From Maribacter sp. MJ134 (GTDB taxonomy: Bacteria > Bacteroidota > Bacteroidia > Flavobacteriales > Flavobacteriaceae): 64,000 bases of DNA. Below the pieces are notes generated by a model. The model was given only the letters and a program-made list of their open reading frames with translations, was not told where the DNA came from and made no database searches. Positions within the stretch are counted from its first letter, which is position 1. Each line of letters opens with the position of its first letter. Location: positions 186,001 through 250,000 of the forward strand of contig NZ_CP034570.1 in assembly GCF_003970695.1 (NCBI RefSeq). Reading direction: 5' to 3'. Of this stretch, positions 8,866 through 18,331 are shown one piece after another. The position numbers were made by a program, and so were the translations under genes.

Positions 8866-11094
8866 TTAATCCCTTCTTGGTTTGCGGTCACGGTTATCTC
8901 TACCTCCGCGTCTGTCATCTCGTCCACCACGATTTCTATCATTGCTTCTTGGTGGTCTTTCTACGTAACCTTCCGGTTTTGGTAAAAGTGCCTTACGCGA
9001 AACTTTTTCCTTACGTGTTCTAGGGTCCGTACCTAAATACTTCACTTCAAACTCATCTCCCATGTTTACGACATCGGTAACATTTTCCGTACGTTCCCAT
9101 GCCAATTCCGATACGTGTAATAAAGTCTCGTTGCCTGGAGCATCAAGATATTCCACAACGGCACCAAAATCTAACATCTTGATCACTTTTACTTTATAAG
9201 ATTCGTTCATTTGAGGTTTAAACATCAAAGAATCTATCTTACTAAGCACAGCATCGATACCATTTTGGTCCGTTCCTAATATTTCAACAATACCTTCTTC
9301 CGTAACAGGGTCTTCGTTTATAACGATAGTTGTTCCCGTTTCTTTTTGAAGTTCTTGAATCACTTTTCCACCCGGTCCAATAAGTGCACCAATAAATTCA
9401 TTAGGAATAGTACGGGTAACCATTTTCGGAGAATGTGGTTTCACATCAGCTGCAGGTTCAGCAATCGTATCCGTTAATTTCTCTAAAATATGTAAACGAC
9501 CTGCTCTAGCTTGTTGTAGTGCATTTACCAAAATCTCGTAGGACAATCCTTTGACCTTGATATCCATTTGGCAAGCCGTGATACCATCTGCGGTACCAGT
9601 TACTTTAAAGTCCATATCTCCCAAGTGATCTTCATCACCCAAGATATCCGAAAGAACGGCATATTTACCTGAATCTACATCGGAAATTAGTCCCATGGCG
9701 ATACCGGAAACTGGCTTTTTCAATTGAACACCTGCATCCATCATGGCCATTGTACCCGAACAAACGGTAGCCATAGAAGAAGAACCGTTAGATTCTAATA
9801 CCTCTGAAACTACACGAACGGTATATGGACAATCATCAGGAACCATTCCTTTTAATGCACGTTGCGCTAGATTACCATGACCAACTTCTCTACGGGATGT
9901 TCCACGAATAGGTCTTGCCTCACCAGTAGAGAAAGGAGGGAAGTTATAGTGTAGATAGAAATTCTCCTCGCCTTCATGAGATGGCATATCTATTTTATTG
10001 GCATCTCTAGAGGTACCTAAAGTTACTGTTGCCAATGCTTGCGTTTCACCACGGGTAAAGATGGCAGAACCGTGCGTTGATGGTAAGTAATCGATTTCAC
10101 ACCAGATTGGGCGAATCTCATCGGTCTTACGACCATCTAAACGCAGACCTTCGTTTAAAGTAAGGTCACGAACCGCAGCTTTTTCAGCTTTATAGTAGTA
10201 TTTAGAAATGAGAGCGCCAAAATCCTCTTGTTCTTCCTCAGAAAAAGAAGCTTTAATCTCATCTTTTATCTCGCTAAAGGCAGCGCTTCTTTCATGCTTG
10301 GCAGAACCAGCTTTTGCTATAGCATACACTTTGTCATATGCCATATCATGAATTTTTTTAGCTAAATCAGCATCTTCCCTTTCGCCTTCATATTCACGTA
10401 CTTCTTTCTTGCCGAAAGCTTCAGCCAGTTTAACTTGTGCTGCACATTGTACTTTAATTGCTTCATGGGCAAATTTGATAGCCTCTGTCATTTCCTCTTC
10501 GGAAATTTCATCCATTTCACCTTCAACCATCATAACAGAATCAGCAGAAGCACCGATCATCATGTCAATATCAGATTCGGCTAATTGCGCTCTAGTCGGG
10601 TTAATGACGAATTCGCCGTTTACACGCCCTACTCGTGCTTCTGAAATAGCACATTCGAAAGGAAAATCGGATAACTGAATAGCCGCGGATGCAGCTAAAC
10701 CTGCCATTGCATCTGGCATAACATCTTCGTCATGAGACATTAATTGAATCATCACCTGTGTTTCAGAGTGATAATCTTTTGGGAAAAGCGGACGTAAAAC
10801 ACGATCCACCAATCGCATGGTTAATACTTCGCCGTCACTTGGTCTGGCTTCTCTTTTGAAAAAACCTCCGGGGTAACGCCCTGCAGCAGCGAATTTTTCA
10901 CGGTAATCTACGGTTAGTGGAAGAAAATCTACATCACTTTGTTTGTAGTTAGAAACTACCGTACATAATAACATACATTTTCCGGATTGAACAACCACAG
11001 AGCCATGGGCTTGTTTTGCTAATTTTCCGGTTTCGATAGAAATTTCCCTACCGTCTCCAAGGTCTATGACCTCTCTAAATACTTTTGGAATCAT
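8866..11094 (-). CDS. pnp: Polyribonucleotide nucleotidyltransferase (PNPase)
   Basis: The 742-residue enzyme degrades RNA 3'-to-5' by phosphorolysis as a trimer and takes part in mRNA turnover. Two RNase PH-like domains fill residues ~1-550 (markers such as [29 protein letters not shown] and the second-core segment [14 protein letters not shown] ... [13 protein letters not shown]). A KH domain with GPGGK is near residue 573 and an S1 domain ([30 protein letters not shown]) begins near residue 628. The last ~30 residues are an Arg/Gly/Asp-rich tail ([19 protein letters not shown]), beyond the usual S1 end. It is downstream of rpsO, the classical rpsO-pnp order, but a strong terminator separates the two, and a ~170-base leader precedes the ATG. 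Confidence 0.98.
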   Translation of the reverse strand: MIPKVFREVIDLGDGREISIETGKLAKQAHGSVVVQSGKCMLLCTVVSNYKQSDVDFLPLTVDYREKFAAAGRYPGGFFKREARPSDGEVLTMRLVDRVLRPLFPKDYHSETQVMIQLMSHDEDVMPDAMAGLAASAAIQLSDFPFECAISEARVGRVNGEFVINPTRAQLAESDIDMMIGASADSVMMVEGEMDEISEEEMTEAIKFAHEAIKVQCAAQVKLAEAFGKKEVREYEGEREDADLAKKIHDMAYDKVYAIAKAGSAKHERSAAFSEIKDEIKASFSEEEQEDFGALISKYYYKAEKAAVRDLTLNEGLRLDGRKTDEIRPIWCEIDYLPSTHGSAIFTRGETQALATVTLGTSRDANKIDMPSHEGEENFYLHYNFPPFSTGEARPIRGTSRREVGHGNLAQRALKGMVPDDCPYTVRVVSEVLESNGSSSMATVCSGTMAMMDAGVQLKKPVSGIAMGLISDVDSGKYAVLSDILGDEDHLGDMDFKVTGTADGITACQMDIKVKGLSYEILVNALQQARAGRLHILEKLTDTIAEPAADVKPHSPKMVTRTIPNEFIGALIGPGGKVIQELQKETGTTIVINEDPVTEEGIVEILGTDQNGIDAVLSKIDSLMFKPQMNESYKVKVIKMLDFGAVVEYLDAPGNETLLHVSELAWERTENVTDVVNMGDEFEVKYLGTDPRTRKEKVSRKALLPKPEGYVERPPRSNDRNRGGRDDRRGGRDNRDRKPRRD

Positions 11095-11261
11095 AAAATT
11101 GATTTTTACCCAAGATAATTTCTCAGGATTTTGTTAAACAATGGTCATTCCGACATTTTTGATGGCCGGACTGTTGTTGTGTTGTTGTGTGGACCAATGA
11201 AAAACTATGTGTAGCTTTTTGTGTTCGTCATTTTTCACTTCTTAGACTTGAAGTACTTTAA

Positions 11262-11291
11262 AAAAAGGGGATGGTTAGCCATCCCCTTTTT
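11262..11291 (-). terminator. Rho-independent terminator after rpsO
   Basis: A perfect GC-rich stem GGGGATGG / CCATCCCC with a four-base loop, extended by five A-T pairs and followed by T residues on the minus strand. It starts only five bases after the rpsO stop codon, so it may allow a regulated split between rpsO and pnp. Confidence 0.9.
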
Positions 11292-11295
11292 AAAA

Positions 11296-11565
11296 TTATT
11301 TTCTAATACCAAGCTCTTTAATAAGCTCTCTGTATTTTACAATGTCTTTCTTTATCATATAATCTAGCAGACTTCTTCTTTTACCTACCAGTTTTACCAA
11401 AGAACGCTCCGTGTTGTAATCTTTGTGATTCTTTTTTAAGTGACCGGTTAGGTGATTAATACGATGTGTGAACAAAGCAATCTGACCTTCGGTAGAGCCT
11501 GTGTTCTCTGCTTTTCCGCCGTGTTTCTTAAAAATCTCGGCTTTTACTTCTTTTGTTAAATACAT
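11296..11565 (-). CDS. rpsO: 30S ribosomal protein S15
   Basis: The 89-residue protein has the length of S15 and its conserved features: IFKKHGGKAENTGSTEGQIALFTHRINHLTGHLKKNHKDYNTERSLVKLVGKRRSLLDYM, an all-helical protein that binds the central domain of 16S rRNA. The start at MYLTKEVKAEIF is the usual one. It stands upstream of pnp as in many bacteria, and its own strong terminator follows directly. Confidence 0.98.
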   Translation of the reverse strand: MYLTKEVKAEIFKKHGGKAENTGSTEGQIALFTHRINHLTGHLKKNHKDYNTERSLVKLVGKRRSLLDYMIKKDIVKYRELIKELGIRK

Positions 11566-11671
11566 TCCAATATTATTTTAAATGATTTTTATGTATCTGA
11601 CTGATTTTCAATCAGGCTGCAAAGATACTATAATTTTTATTTTGAACAGCCAATGTTTTTGGATATTTTAA

Positions 11672-12172
11672 TTAGAAGGCACAGGAAGTTGGTAAGGGTT
11701 CTTGTTTTGCTAGCGTTGCCGCAAAGGTAACATCCAATTCAGATGTGGTAAAGCCCGTGAGGATGCTTCCTTTTAAAACAGTATTCCCATAGCCGAGATT
11801 ATTCATATGTGCCCTGATGTAGACCTCCTGTTCCTCGGTTATGGAGATGGTTCCCCCACTACGGGTAAAGGGTTGTTCGTTTACATGACTATGGCCGAGA
11901 ATTCTACGATATAAAAGGTTTCCCTCTGTATCTACAACCTCCCACCAATCCGCATATTGTTCACAGCCGGTATCAGGACTTAGAATAGTTACGCTGAAGG
12001 TATACGCATTTTCTTCTCCGGTTACCTCTACATTGGTCGTTTGCGCGGTGTTTGCATTCCCAATTTCTGTAGTTTCTTCTTCAGCTACCGGCAAGGAAAC
12101 GGAGTTTTCCGATGCGCAACAAAAAAGCCATAAAGTCGATAGTAGTATACTTGATTTTATGGCTCTTTTCAT
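11672..12172 (-). CDS. Small lipoprotein of unknown function
   Basis: A 166-residue protein with a lipoprotein signal: KRAIKSSILLSTLWLFCCAS, with the acylated Cys near residue 19. The next ~35 residues are low-complexity (Glu/Thr/Asn), a likely flexible linker. The remainder (residues ~55-166) is beta-rich, with two cysteines, one in DTGCEQYADWWEV and one four residues from the end (TSCAF), that could form a disulfide. I do not recognise the family. It starts 14 bases after accD and is presumably in the fbaA-accD transcript, but a functional link with carboxylation or glycolysis is not implied by the sequence. Confidence 0.75.
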   Translation of the reverse strand: MKRAIKSSILLSTLWLFCCASENSVSLPVAEEETTEIGNANTAQTTNVEVTGEENAYTFSVTILSPDTGCEQYADWWEVVDTEGNLLYRRILGHSHVNEQPFTRSGGTISITEEQEVYIRAHMNNLGYGNTVLKGSILTGFTTSELDVTFAATLAKQEPLPTSCAF

Positions 12173-12186
12173 AAAGTGATATGATT

Positions 12187-13056
12187 TTAAGATCTCACTG
12201 GGTTGTTCTGTATTAAATCGATATAAAGATTTATCTTGGTTTTTAAGTCCCGCCTGTGCGTAATGAAATCCAAGAATCCGTGTTCCAGTAAAAATTCGGA
12301 AGATTGAAAGCCTTCCGGTAAATCCTTTCCGGTAGTATCCTTCACGATTCGAGGTCCTGCAAACCCTATGAGCGCTCCAGGTTCCGCAATATTAATATCT
12401 CCCAGCATAGCATATGAAGCCGTTGTACCTCCCGTGGTTGGGTCGGTACATAATGAAATATAAGGTAAGCCAGCTTCCGCGAGTTGCGCCAGTTTAACAG
12501 ATGTCTTGGCCAGTTGCATCAATGATAACGCTGCTTCCATCATACGTGCTCCCCCTGATTTGGAAATCATTATAAAAGGAACTTTCTTTTTGATGGCGTG
12601 GTCGATTCCGCGAGCAATTTTTTCACCAACGACACTTCCCATTGATCCCCCGATAAAACTAAAGTCCATACAACAGATTACAACATTTTTACCCAAGGAT
12701 TTTCCGAAGCCTGTTCTTACGGCATCTTTAAGACCTGTTTTTTTCTGAGCCGCTTTTAACCGCTCTCCATATTTTTTGGTGTCCTCGAATTTTAACGGGT
12801 CTTTGGAATTTAGCTTTGCATCTAACTCGGTAAACGTATTATCGTCAAAAAGGATTTCAAAATACTCTTTGCTGCCAATTCTTACGTGGTAATCATCCTC
12901 TGGACTCACGTAAAAATTCTTCGCTAAATCTTCGGATTCCACAATTTTACCCGTAGGAGACTTGTACCAAAGTCCTTTCGGTGTGTCTTTCTTTTCCTCG
13001 GTGGTAGTCTGAATTCCTTTTTCCTTTCTTTTAAACCAAGCCGTCATATTGTCCAT
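12187..13056 (-). CDS. accD: Acetyl-CoA carboxylase carboxyltransferase beta subunit, zinc-ribbon cysteines replaced
   Basis: The 289-residue product is AccD, which with AccA transfers the carboxyl group from biotin to acetyl-CoA to give malonyl-CoA, the first step of fatty acid synthesis. The crotonase-like core is intact ([70 protein letters not shown]). The N-terminal ribbon that normally holds Zn through four Cys is present in outline ([20 protein letters not shown] then [12 protein letters not shown]), but every ligand Cys is replaced (KSPTG for KCPxC, VSPEDD for CxxC). This variant occurs in flavobacterial AccD as I recall it. The gene lies 25 bases after fbaA. Confidence 0.95.
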   Translation of the reverse strand: MDNMTAWFKRKEKGIQTTTEEKKDTPKGLWYKSPTGKIVESEDLAKNFYVSPEDDYHVRIGSKEYFEILFDDNTFTELDAKLNSKDPLKFEDTKKYGERLKAAQKKTGLKDAVRTGFGKSLGKNVVICCMDFSFIGGSMGSVVGEKIARGIDHAIKKKVPFIMISKSGGARMMEAALSLMQLAKTSVKLAQLAEAGLPYISLCTDPTTGGTTASYAMLGDINIAEPGALIGFAGPRIVKDTTGKDLPEGFQSSEFLLEHGFLDFITHRRDLKTKINLYIDLIQNNPVRS

Positions 13057-13081
13057 AGTTTAGATTAGTGAATTTAGGAAT

Positions 13082-14149
13082 TTATAATGTGTTTACGTTA
13101 TTAAGATCTTCAAAGGCTTTCTTTAGTCGGTCTATAAAAGCAGTTTCTCCTTTTCTTAACCAAACTCTTGGGTCGTAGAATTTTTTATTGGGCTCATCGG
13201 AACCTTTTGGGTTCCCTATTTGTGCCTGTAGATAATCTTTATTGTCCTGAACATAATCCCTTACACCAGAAAGGAATGCATATTGTAAATCGGTATCGAT
13301 GTTCATTTTTATAACGCCATAGCTGATACCTTCCCTGATTTCCTCTACCGTAGAACCTGAACCACCGTGGAATACAAAATCGATATGGTTATGCCCAACA
13401 CCGTATTTCTCGGAAACAAACTCTTGTGAGTTCTTTAAAATTTTTGGCGTAAGCTTTACGTTTCCTGGTTTGTAAACGCCATGTACGTTACCGAAAGCAG
13501 CTGCAATGGTAAATCTATGACTCACTTTAGAAAGCTCTTCGTAGGCATAGGCCACTTCCTCTGGCTGTGTGTATAGCTTAGAATCGTCTACATCGGAATT
13601 GTCTACCCCATCCTCTTCACCACCTGTTATACCAAGTTCAATTTCTAGGGTCATCTCCATTTTGCTCATACGCTCTAAATAACCTTTGCATATTTCAATG
13701 TTCTCTTCCAAAGGCTCCTCTGAAAGGTCTATCATGTGTGAGCTGAATAAGGATTTGCCGGTCTCTGAAAAATGTTTTTCACTGGCATCTAACAAACCGT
13801 CTATCCAGGGTAGTAATTTTTTTGCGCAATGGTCAGTATGCAAAATAACCGTAGCGCCGTAAGCCTCCGCTAATTGATGAACGTGCTTTGCTCCCGCTAC
13901 CGCGCCTTGTATGGCCGCATTTTGTCCGTCGTTAGAAAGTCCTTTACCAGCATTGAATTGAGCACCACCATTGGAAAATTGGATGATTACCGGGGCATTA
14001 AGACTTGCTGCGGTTTCAAGCACTCCGTTTATGGTGTTTGAGCCTATTACGTTTACAGCAGGTAACGCAAATGCTTTTTCTTTAGCGTATTTGAAAATTT
14101 CCTGAACTTGATCTCCGGTCGCAACGCCCGGTTTAATATTATGAGCCAT
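13082..14149 (-). CDS. fbaA: Class II fructose-bisphosphate aldolase
   Basis: The product (355 residues from the chosen start) is the zinc-dependent class IIA aldolase of glycolysis and gluconeogenesis. It follows E. coli FbaA closely: IKPGVATGDQVQEIFKYAKE, VIQFSNGGAQFNAGKG, ILHTDHCAKKLLPWIDGLLD (Zn ligand His and catalytic Asp), FSSHMIDLSEE, LEIELGITGGEEDGVDNS, FGNVHGVYKPGNV (Zn ligand His), FVFHGGSGS and VKMNIDTD. The frame is open back to an ATG at 14203, but the upstream 18 residues (FYYFCPTFLKK...) are not found in the family, so the start at 14149 (MAHNIKPGV) is preferred. accD and a lipoprotein gene follow on the same strand. Confidence 0.96.
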   Translation of the reverse strand: MAHNIKPGVATGDQVQEIFKYAKEKAFALPAVNVIGSNTINGVLETAASLNAPVIIQFSNGGAQFNAGKGLSNDGQNAAIQGAVAGAKHVHQLAEAYGATVILHTDHCAKKLLPWIDGLLDASEKHFSETGKSLFSSHMIDLSEEPLEENIEICKGYLERMSKMEMTLEIELGITGGEEDGVDNSDVDDSKLYTQPEEVAYAYEELSKVSHRFTIAAAFGNVHGVYKPGNVKLTPKILKNSQEFVSEKYGVGHNHIDFVFHGGSGSTVEEIREGISYGVIKMNIDTDLQYAFLSGVRDYVQDNKDYLQAQIGNPKGSDEPNKKFYDPRVWLRKGETAFIDRLKKAFEDLNNVNTL

Positions 14150-14209
14150 ATTGTTGTAGTCTGTTAGTTTCTTTAAAAATGTAGGGCAAAAGTAATAAAA
14201 CAATTAGAT

Positions 14210-16834
14210 TTAAAATGGATAGTTAATACCTATTTGCAGTACGGAGTTAGCAAAATTGTAGTCTCTAAACCATCTTTTTGAAGGAATTTCTGCTGGGTTA
14301 TAGGTTTTGAAGCCCAAATCTAAGCGAAAAAGGAAATAAGTAAAATCGTATCTAAGTCCAAAACCTGAACCCAGAGCAATATCTTTTAAGGAGTCAAAAC
14401 CTGAGAATATGGCATCAGGATTCTCCACATCGTCAAAGACGTTCCATATATTACCGGCATCTGCAAAAAGTGCCCCGTTGATATCACCTACTATAGGAAA
14501 ACGATACTCTAAGTTCAAGGCTATTTTAAGGTTGGCTTCGTTGAAATCGTTAATGGCAGAAGTGCTTCCAGGGCCTAGTGAATATGGGAACCATGCTCTA
14601 TTGTCGTTGGAGCCACCAGCGAAATAACTACGCACAAAGGGAATATTGTCCGAGTTTCCGTAGGGTATGGCAATACCTACAAATGTTCTTGCCGCCAATA
14701 CGTTGGATCGAGAAAGGTCCCAGTATTTAACAACGTCAAACTCTGTTTTTACGTATTGAGAGAAAGGAACACCGAATACGAGTAGTTGTTCCCTATCATT
14801 TTCATTAAAGGCGATTAAGTTGGAAATACCGGATAATAAATTTCCCGCACTTTCCAATTTAAAACGAAATTGATAAAAATTGTTATCTGTTATACCGTTC
14901 CTATTGTTTTTGTTGAACGTGTAGTTGGTCGCAAAAATAAGATTGTTCTCCGTGAGACGTTCTTCACGTTCCGCAATACTGTTCACATTGTTGAAATCTT
15001 CTTGGGTAAAGCCGCCGTTGGAAGTCGGTATTAGTCCATTCCGCACATCGCTTATGAATCCGGTGGTACCCGGGGTGGTATCGGGTTGCGCCTCACTCGG
15101 CGTAGTAAGGTTTCCGTCTTCATTAAAATATGAGGGGTCTAATAAGGGACTCACAGCTTGGTCAGTGGCGATATCGTTTAACTGGTTATAGGTGGTTCTA
15201 TATACATCAAAGAATCTATTGCTGTTCACATTCCTAACATATTGCACGTTCAAAAGTTCTATGGAATTCCTTTTAAATTCATTGGGCGTCCAATTATAGC
15301 CAAGCGTGGTGTTGAAGGTTTGTTTGTCTAGTCCTATATTCTTTTGAAAACTGGTACCAAGTGCAATTCTGGTTTTTGGTAAGGTGTAGTTTGGAATAAG
15401 CTTCGAGGTGTTTATAAAAGGGAACCATATTCTCGGAAAATCGAGCGTTACTTCCCCTCCAATTTCTGAAAAATAGTCCTCTTGAAATATTTCCCTACTT
15501 AAAAGACCAAAAGCACCGTCTACCGAAAGACTTAGATTCTCCGCTCCTTTAAATATGTTACGTATCAATAGAGAGGCGCCAGCTCCCACCCCAAGTCTCC
15601 TTAGATTAGAACGGCTTATTTCAAAGTTTGTGCCTAAAGAGTATTTTGGTTTAGGTGCCAGATAAATACTGGTGTTGACCTTGCTACCGGTACTATCCTC
15701 TTCAAATATAACATTCGGGTATTTAAAGATGTTCAGGTTGTTGAGCTGTCTAGAGGTCCTGATTTTGTCAATGTCCCGGTAAATTGCCCCTTTTTCAAAA
15801 AGAATGGCGTCCGCTAGCGTCTTTGGTTTAATTTGAAAATTATCCGAATAATGGAAGGTAAAATCACCATATGTTATACTACGGTATGGCGTTGATTTGT
15901 AAGACGCAAGGTAATCGGTATAAACATCTATGGTGTTTATTTTTTCTACTTTATATTCTGAGGTCGTTACCTCATTTTCTCCTCTTCTCTTGAGGTCTCC
16001 AATGTTAAGGGTGATGTTCATTTTTTGGTCATCTTCAGCCCTTACGGTATCTCTAACAATATCAAAGGTGATAGAACTTCCTTGAAAATTTCGGATACCA
16101 TTATTCCTGAAAATCTCTGTTAGTCGCTCTCTTTCGCCATTAAAATCGGCCAAGTTAAATTGTTTTCCCTCTTTTACAAAAGACCCGCCCATGTTCAAAA
16201 AATAAATAGAATCTATGGCCTTGGAAGAAATTTCGTTGGATACGGAATCTACAACATAGGGTTTTCCAAGGTCTATTTTATAATCGATATAAGCCCGCTG
16301 CTTTCTTCTAGTGGTATCAACTTCGTACGTAGTTGTATTTAAGAAATACCCTTTAGAATCGTAATAAGCGCTTAAACGCTCTAAGCTTCTTCTGGTCCTT
16401 GAGGTATCCAAAACTGTAGGAGCTTCACCTATTTCCTTTAACCATTCGCTCAAACCCTTTACCAAAAAGGATTCCCCAAGTCTGTTGACCTGTTTTTCGG
16501 ATAAAAATTTAGTGAGCCTTTTCCTTCGATTGGGTTTACGGTTAAGCCAGTCTTGATAAAGAGAATCTGGATTTTCCTTAGCAAGATTGTATAGGTTTAG
16601 CCTTAAGGGATAGCCTAAAAGGGCGGTATTGGGCTTTTGGTAGATTAAGCTGTTTACATCCTCATCGGTTATTCTTAGGGAATCTACCAGAATGGTATTC
16701 CTTGCTACCAGGTACTCGTCGTTTTCAATTTTTTTCAGTGAATTACATGATAGCGCGACTATGGTCAGTAGTAAGAATAAGCTTATTTTAGCGATGCTAT
16801 GTTCAGGGTATGAAAACCTCCTCATATTAATCAA
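14210..16834 (-). CDS. tamL: BamA/TamA-family outer-membrane protein, lipoprotein type (TamL)
   Basis: An 874-residue Omp85-superfamily protein. The N-terminus is a lipoprotein signal (AKISLFLLLTIVALSCNS, lipobox Cys about residue 30), which is the feature of TamL, the Bacteroidetes counterpart of TamA that replaces a signal-peptidase I substrate with a lipidated one. POTRA-like repeats follow (residues ~100-430: DSKGYFLNTTTYEVDTTRR, EIFRNNGIRNFQGSSITFDIV, TSRQLNNLNIFKYPNVIFEED). The C-terminal half is a 16-strand-type barrel with FVRSYFAGGSNDNRAWFPYSLGPGS, the lid-lock-like conserved loop, and ends in an aromatic-terminated strand (LQIGINYPF). The probable role is outer-membrane or surface assembly. 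It is divergent from the neighbouring methyltransferase gene with only 15 bases between the starts. Confidence 0.92.
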   Translation of the reverse strand: MINMRRFSYPEHSIAKISLFLLLTIVALSCNSLKKIENDEYLVARNTILVDSLRITDEDVNSLIYQKPNTALLGYPLRLNLYNLAKENPDSLYQDWLNRKPNRRKRLTKFLSEKQVNRLGESFLVKGLSEWLKEIGEAPTVLDTSRTRRSLERLSAYYDSKGYFLNTTTYEVDTTRRKQRAYIDYKIDLGKPYVVDSVSNEISSKAIDSIYFLNMGGSFVKEGKQFNLADFNGERERLTEIFRNNGIRNFQGSSITFDIVRDTVRAEDDQKMNITLNIGDLKRRGENEVTTSEYKVEKINTIDVYTDYLASYKSTPYRSITYGDFTFHYSDNFQIKPKTLADAILFEKGAIYRDIDKIRTSRQLNNLNIFKYPNVIFEEDSTGSKVNTSIYLAPKPKYSLGTNFEISRSNLRRLGVGAGASLLIRNIFKGAENLSLSVDGAFGLLSREIFQEDYFSEIGGEVTLDFPRIWFPFINTSKLIPNYTLPKTRIALGTSFQKNIGLDKQTFNTTLGYNWTPNEFKRNSIELLNVQYVRNVNSNRFFDVYRTTYNQLNDIATDQAVSPLLDPSYFNEDGNLTTPSEAQPDTTPGTTGFISDVRNGLIPTSNGGFTQEDFNNVNSIAEREERLTENNLIFATNYTFNKNNRNGITDNNFYQFRFKLESAGNLLSGISNLIAFNENDREQLLVFGVPFSQYVKTEFDVVKYWDLSRSNVLAARTFVGIAIPYGNSDNIPFVRSYFAGGSNDNRAWFPYSLGPGSTSAINDFNEANLKIALNLEYRFPIVGDINGALFADAGNIWNVFDDVENPDAIFSGFDSLKDIALGSGFGLRYDFTYFLFRLDLGFKTYNPAEIPSKRWFRDYNFANSVLQIGINYPF

Positions 16835-16849
16835 AAATACATTATTTGT

Positions 16850-17572
16850 ATGGTTGTAAAAAGTGAATTGAAACTTATCAAAAGCTTACATCAAAAAAAG
16901 TACCGAAATGAACACGGTCTGTTTATAATAGAAGGGAAAAAGGCTGTGGAGGAGTTATTGCGCTCTAAATTTAAGGTGTTCAGGATTTATGTTTTGGAGG
17001 ATGTACTTCCTGTAAAAGGTGTTAAGGATGTAGCTGTAATTCTTCCAAAGGAAATGAATCAGATAAGTAGTTTAAAAAATCCAAATGGCGTTGTTGGGGT
17101 ATTTTACATTCCAAAAGCCGGAGCTGTGGATTTTAGTGATTGGATTATAGTGCTAGATGATGTTCGAGACCCTGGTAATTTGGGAACCATAATCAGGCTT
17201 TGTGATTGGTTCGGGATACCTTCTTTGGTATGCTCCGAGAATACCGTGGATTGTTATAACCCAAAAGTGCTTCAGGCAACGATGGGTTCCATTGCTCGGG
17301 TAAATATTTCATATACCAGTCTGGATTTATTTCTTTCAGAGGTTTCGGTACCGGTCTACGGTTCGTTCATGGATGGGAATAATATATATAAAGAAGAACT
17401 ACCTGAAAGGGGTATTTTAATTATGGGCAATGAAGGGAAAGGTATTTCTGATCGGGTCAAGAGGAAATGTGAAAATAGAATCACCATCCCCAGATACGGA
17501 AAATCTGAAACCGAAAGTTTAAATGTGGCGACGGCTGCAGCAATTCTAATGAATGAGATTAGAAGGGCCTAA
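16850..17572 (+). CDS. TrmH/SpoU-family RNA 2'-O-methyltransferase
   Basis: A 240-residue SPOUT methyltransferase. An N-terminal substrate-binding domain (KLIKSLHQKKYRNEHGLFIIEGKKAVEELL) is followed by the three knot motifs: LDDVRDPGNLGTIIRLCDWF, GSIARVN ... ILIMGNEGKGIS, and SLNVATAAAILMNEIRR. This layout matches the RlmB/TrmH-like rRNA methyltransferases that modify ribose of a 23S rRNA guanosine, but the exact target cannot be read from sequence. The ATG at 16850 is chosen because the conserved N-terminal domain begins immediately after it. The gene diverges from tamL and converges on porT; this tamL-methyltransferase-porT-ubiE arrangement is familiar in flavobacteria. Confidence 0.92.
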   Translation: MVVKSELKLIKSLHQKKYRNEHGLFIIEGKKAVEELLRSKFKVFRIYVLEDVLPVKGVKDVAVILPKEMNQISSLKNPNGVVGVFYIPKAGAVDFSDWIIVLDDVRDPGNLGTIIRLCDWFGIPSLVCSENTVDCYNPKVLQATMGSIARVNISYTSLDLFLSEVSVPVYGSFMDGNNIYKEELPERGILIMGNEGKGISDRVKRKCENRITIPRYGKSETESLNVATAAAILMNEIRRA

Positions 17573-17586
17573 ATAGTACTCGCCGT

Positions 17587-18282
17587 TTACTCAAAAGTAA
17601 AGTTGACGAAAAGCCCTCTGGTGCGCATCCCGTCTATATTTCCCGTCCATGGGCTGTTGGGGTCGTTATCACGAATCAATTCATCCGTGAGTGCAAAAAC
17701 TCCTCTTATCGATGGGGTGAACTTGAAATACTCCAAGTAAAAATCTATACCAAAACCAAGCTCATAATTATAGACCCATTTCGTCATTCGGAACGTACCC
17801 GAACTATTGTCGTCTAGGCTAGTTTCATTACTGCCAAGGTTTAAGCTTGTGGATCCGCCACCAATTAAAAAGGGTTTCCAATTCCCGAATCTTTTGGCAC
17901 TCACCTTTAACAACAACGGAAAATTTATATAAGTTGATTTTACTTCTCGAATCGCATCTCGCTCCTCATCAAAACCTGGAAAGCCCAAATTTCTAGCCGT
18001 ATAATGAAGACCTGGCTCAAAGCGTAGGTCCAAGAAATTGTTTATACGCATCTCTCCGATTAGCCCTACGTTAAAACCTAGTGTTTTGCTTACCAGAACA
18101 TCTCTGGCATTCTCTTCATAATCAAACTTAAAATCATATTGATTGAACCCTAAAAAATAGCCCCAATTTAAAAATTTCTTATCCTCGTTCTCCTTATTAA
18201 GAATAGGGCGTTCATTAAATTGTGCATGGAGTGAGGGCATTAATACTAAGAGCCCAACACAAATAAAAAACCATTTCCTCAT
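17587..18282 (-). CDS. porT: T9SS/gliding outer-membrane protein PorT (SprT)
   Basis: A 231-residue protein with a signal peptide (RKWFFICVGLLVLMPSLHAQ) and an eight-strand beta-barrel pattern of the PorT/OMP_b-brl_2 family: alternating strands such as NWGYFLGFNQYDFKFDY, LDLRFEPGLHYTARNLGFPG, YINFPLLLKVSAKRFGNWKPFLIGGGSTSLNL and the last strand GLFVNFTFE ending in an aromatic. PorT is an outer-membrane component needed for type IX protein secretion in Porphyromonas and Flavobacterium; that function is inferred from family and context. Its place next to ubiE matches other flavobacterial genomes and supports the assignment over a generic porin-family protein. Confidence 0.88.
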   Translation of the reverse strand: MRKWFFICVGLLVLMPSLHAQFNERPILNKENEDKKFLNWGYFLGFNQYDFKFDYEENARDVLVSKTLGFNVGLIGEMRINNFLDLRFEPGLHYTARNLGFPGFDEERDAIREVKSTYINFPLLLKVSAKRFGNWKPFLIGGGSTSLNLGSNETSLDDNSSGTFRMTKWVYNYELGFGIDFYLEYFKFTPSIRGVFALTDELIRDNDPNSPWTGNIDGMRTRGLFVNFTFE

Positions 18283-18331
18283 TTACCAACAATTACTCCG
18301 TAGTTGTTAAACCATCGGGTTTACGATTAGT

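Noticed and set aside
14150-14203. Longer N-terminus of the aldolase starting at 14203
   Set aside because: The extra 18 residues are not in the family; MAHNIKPGV at 14149 matches the normal start.
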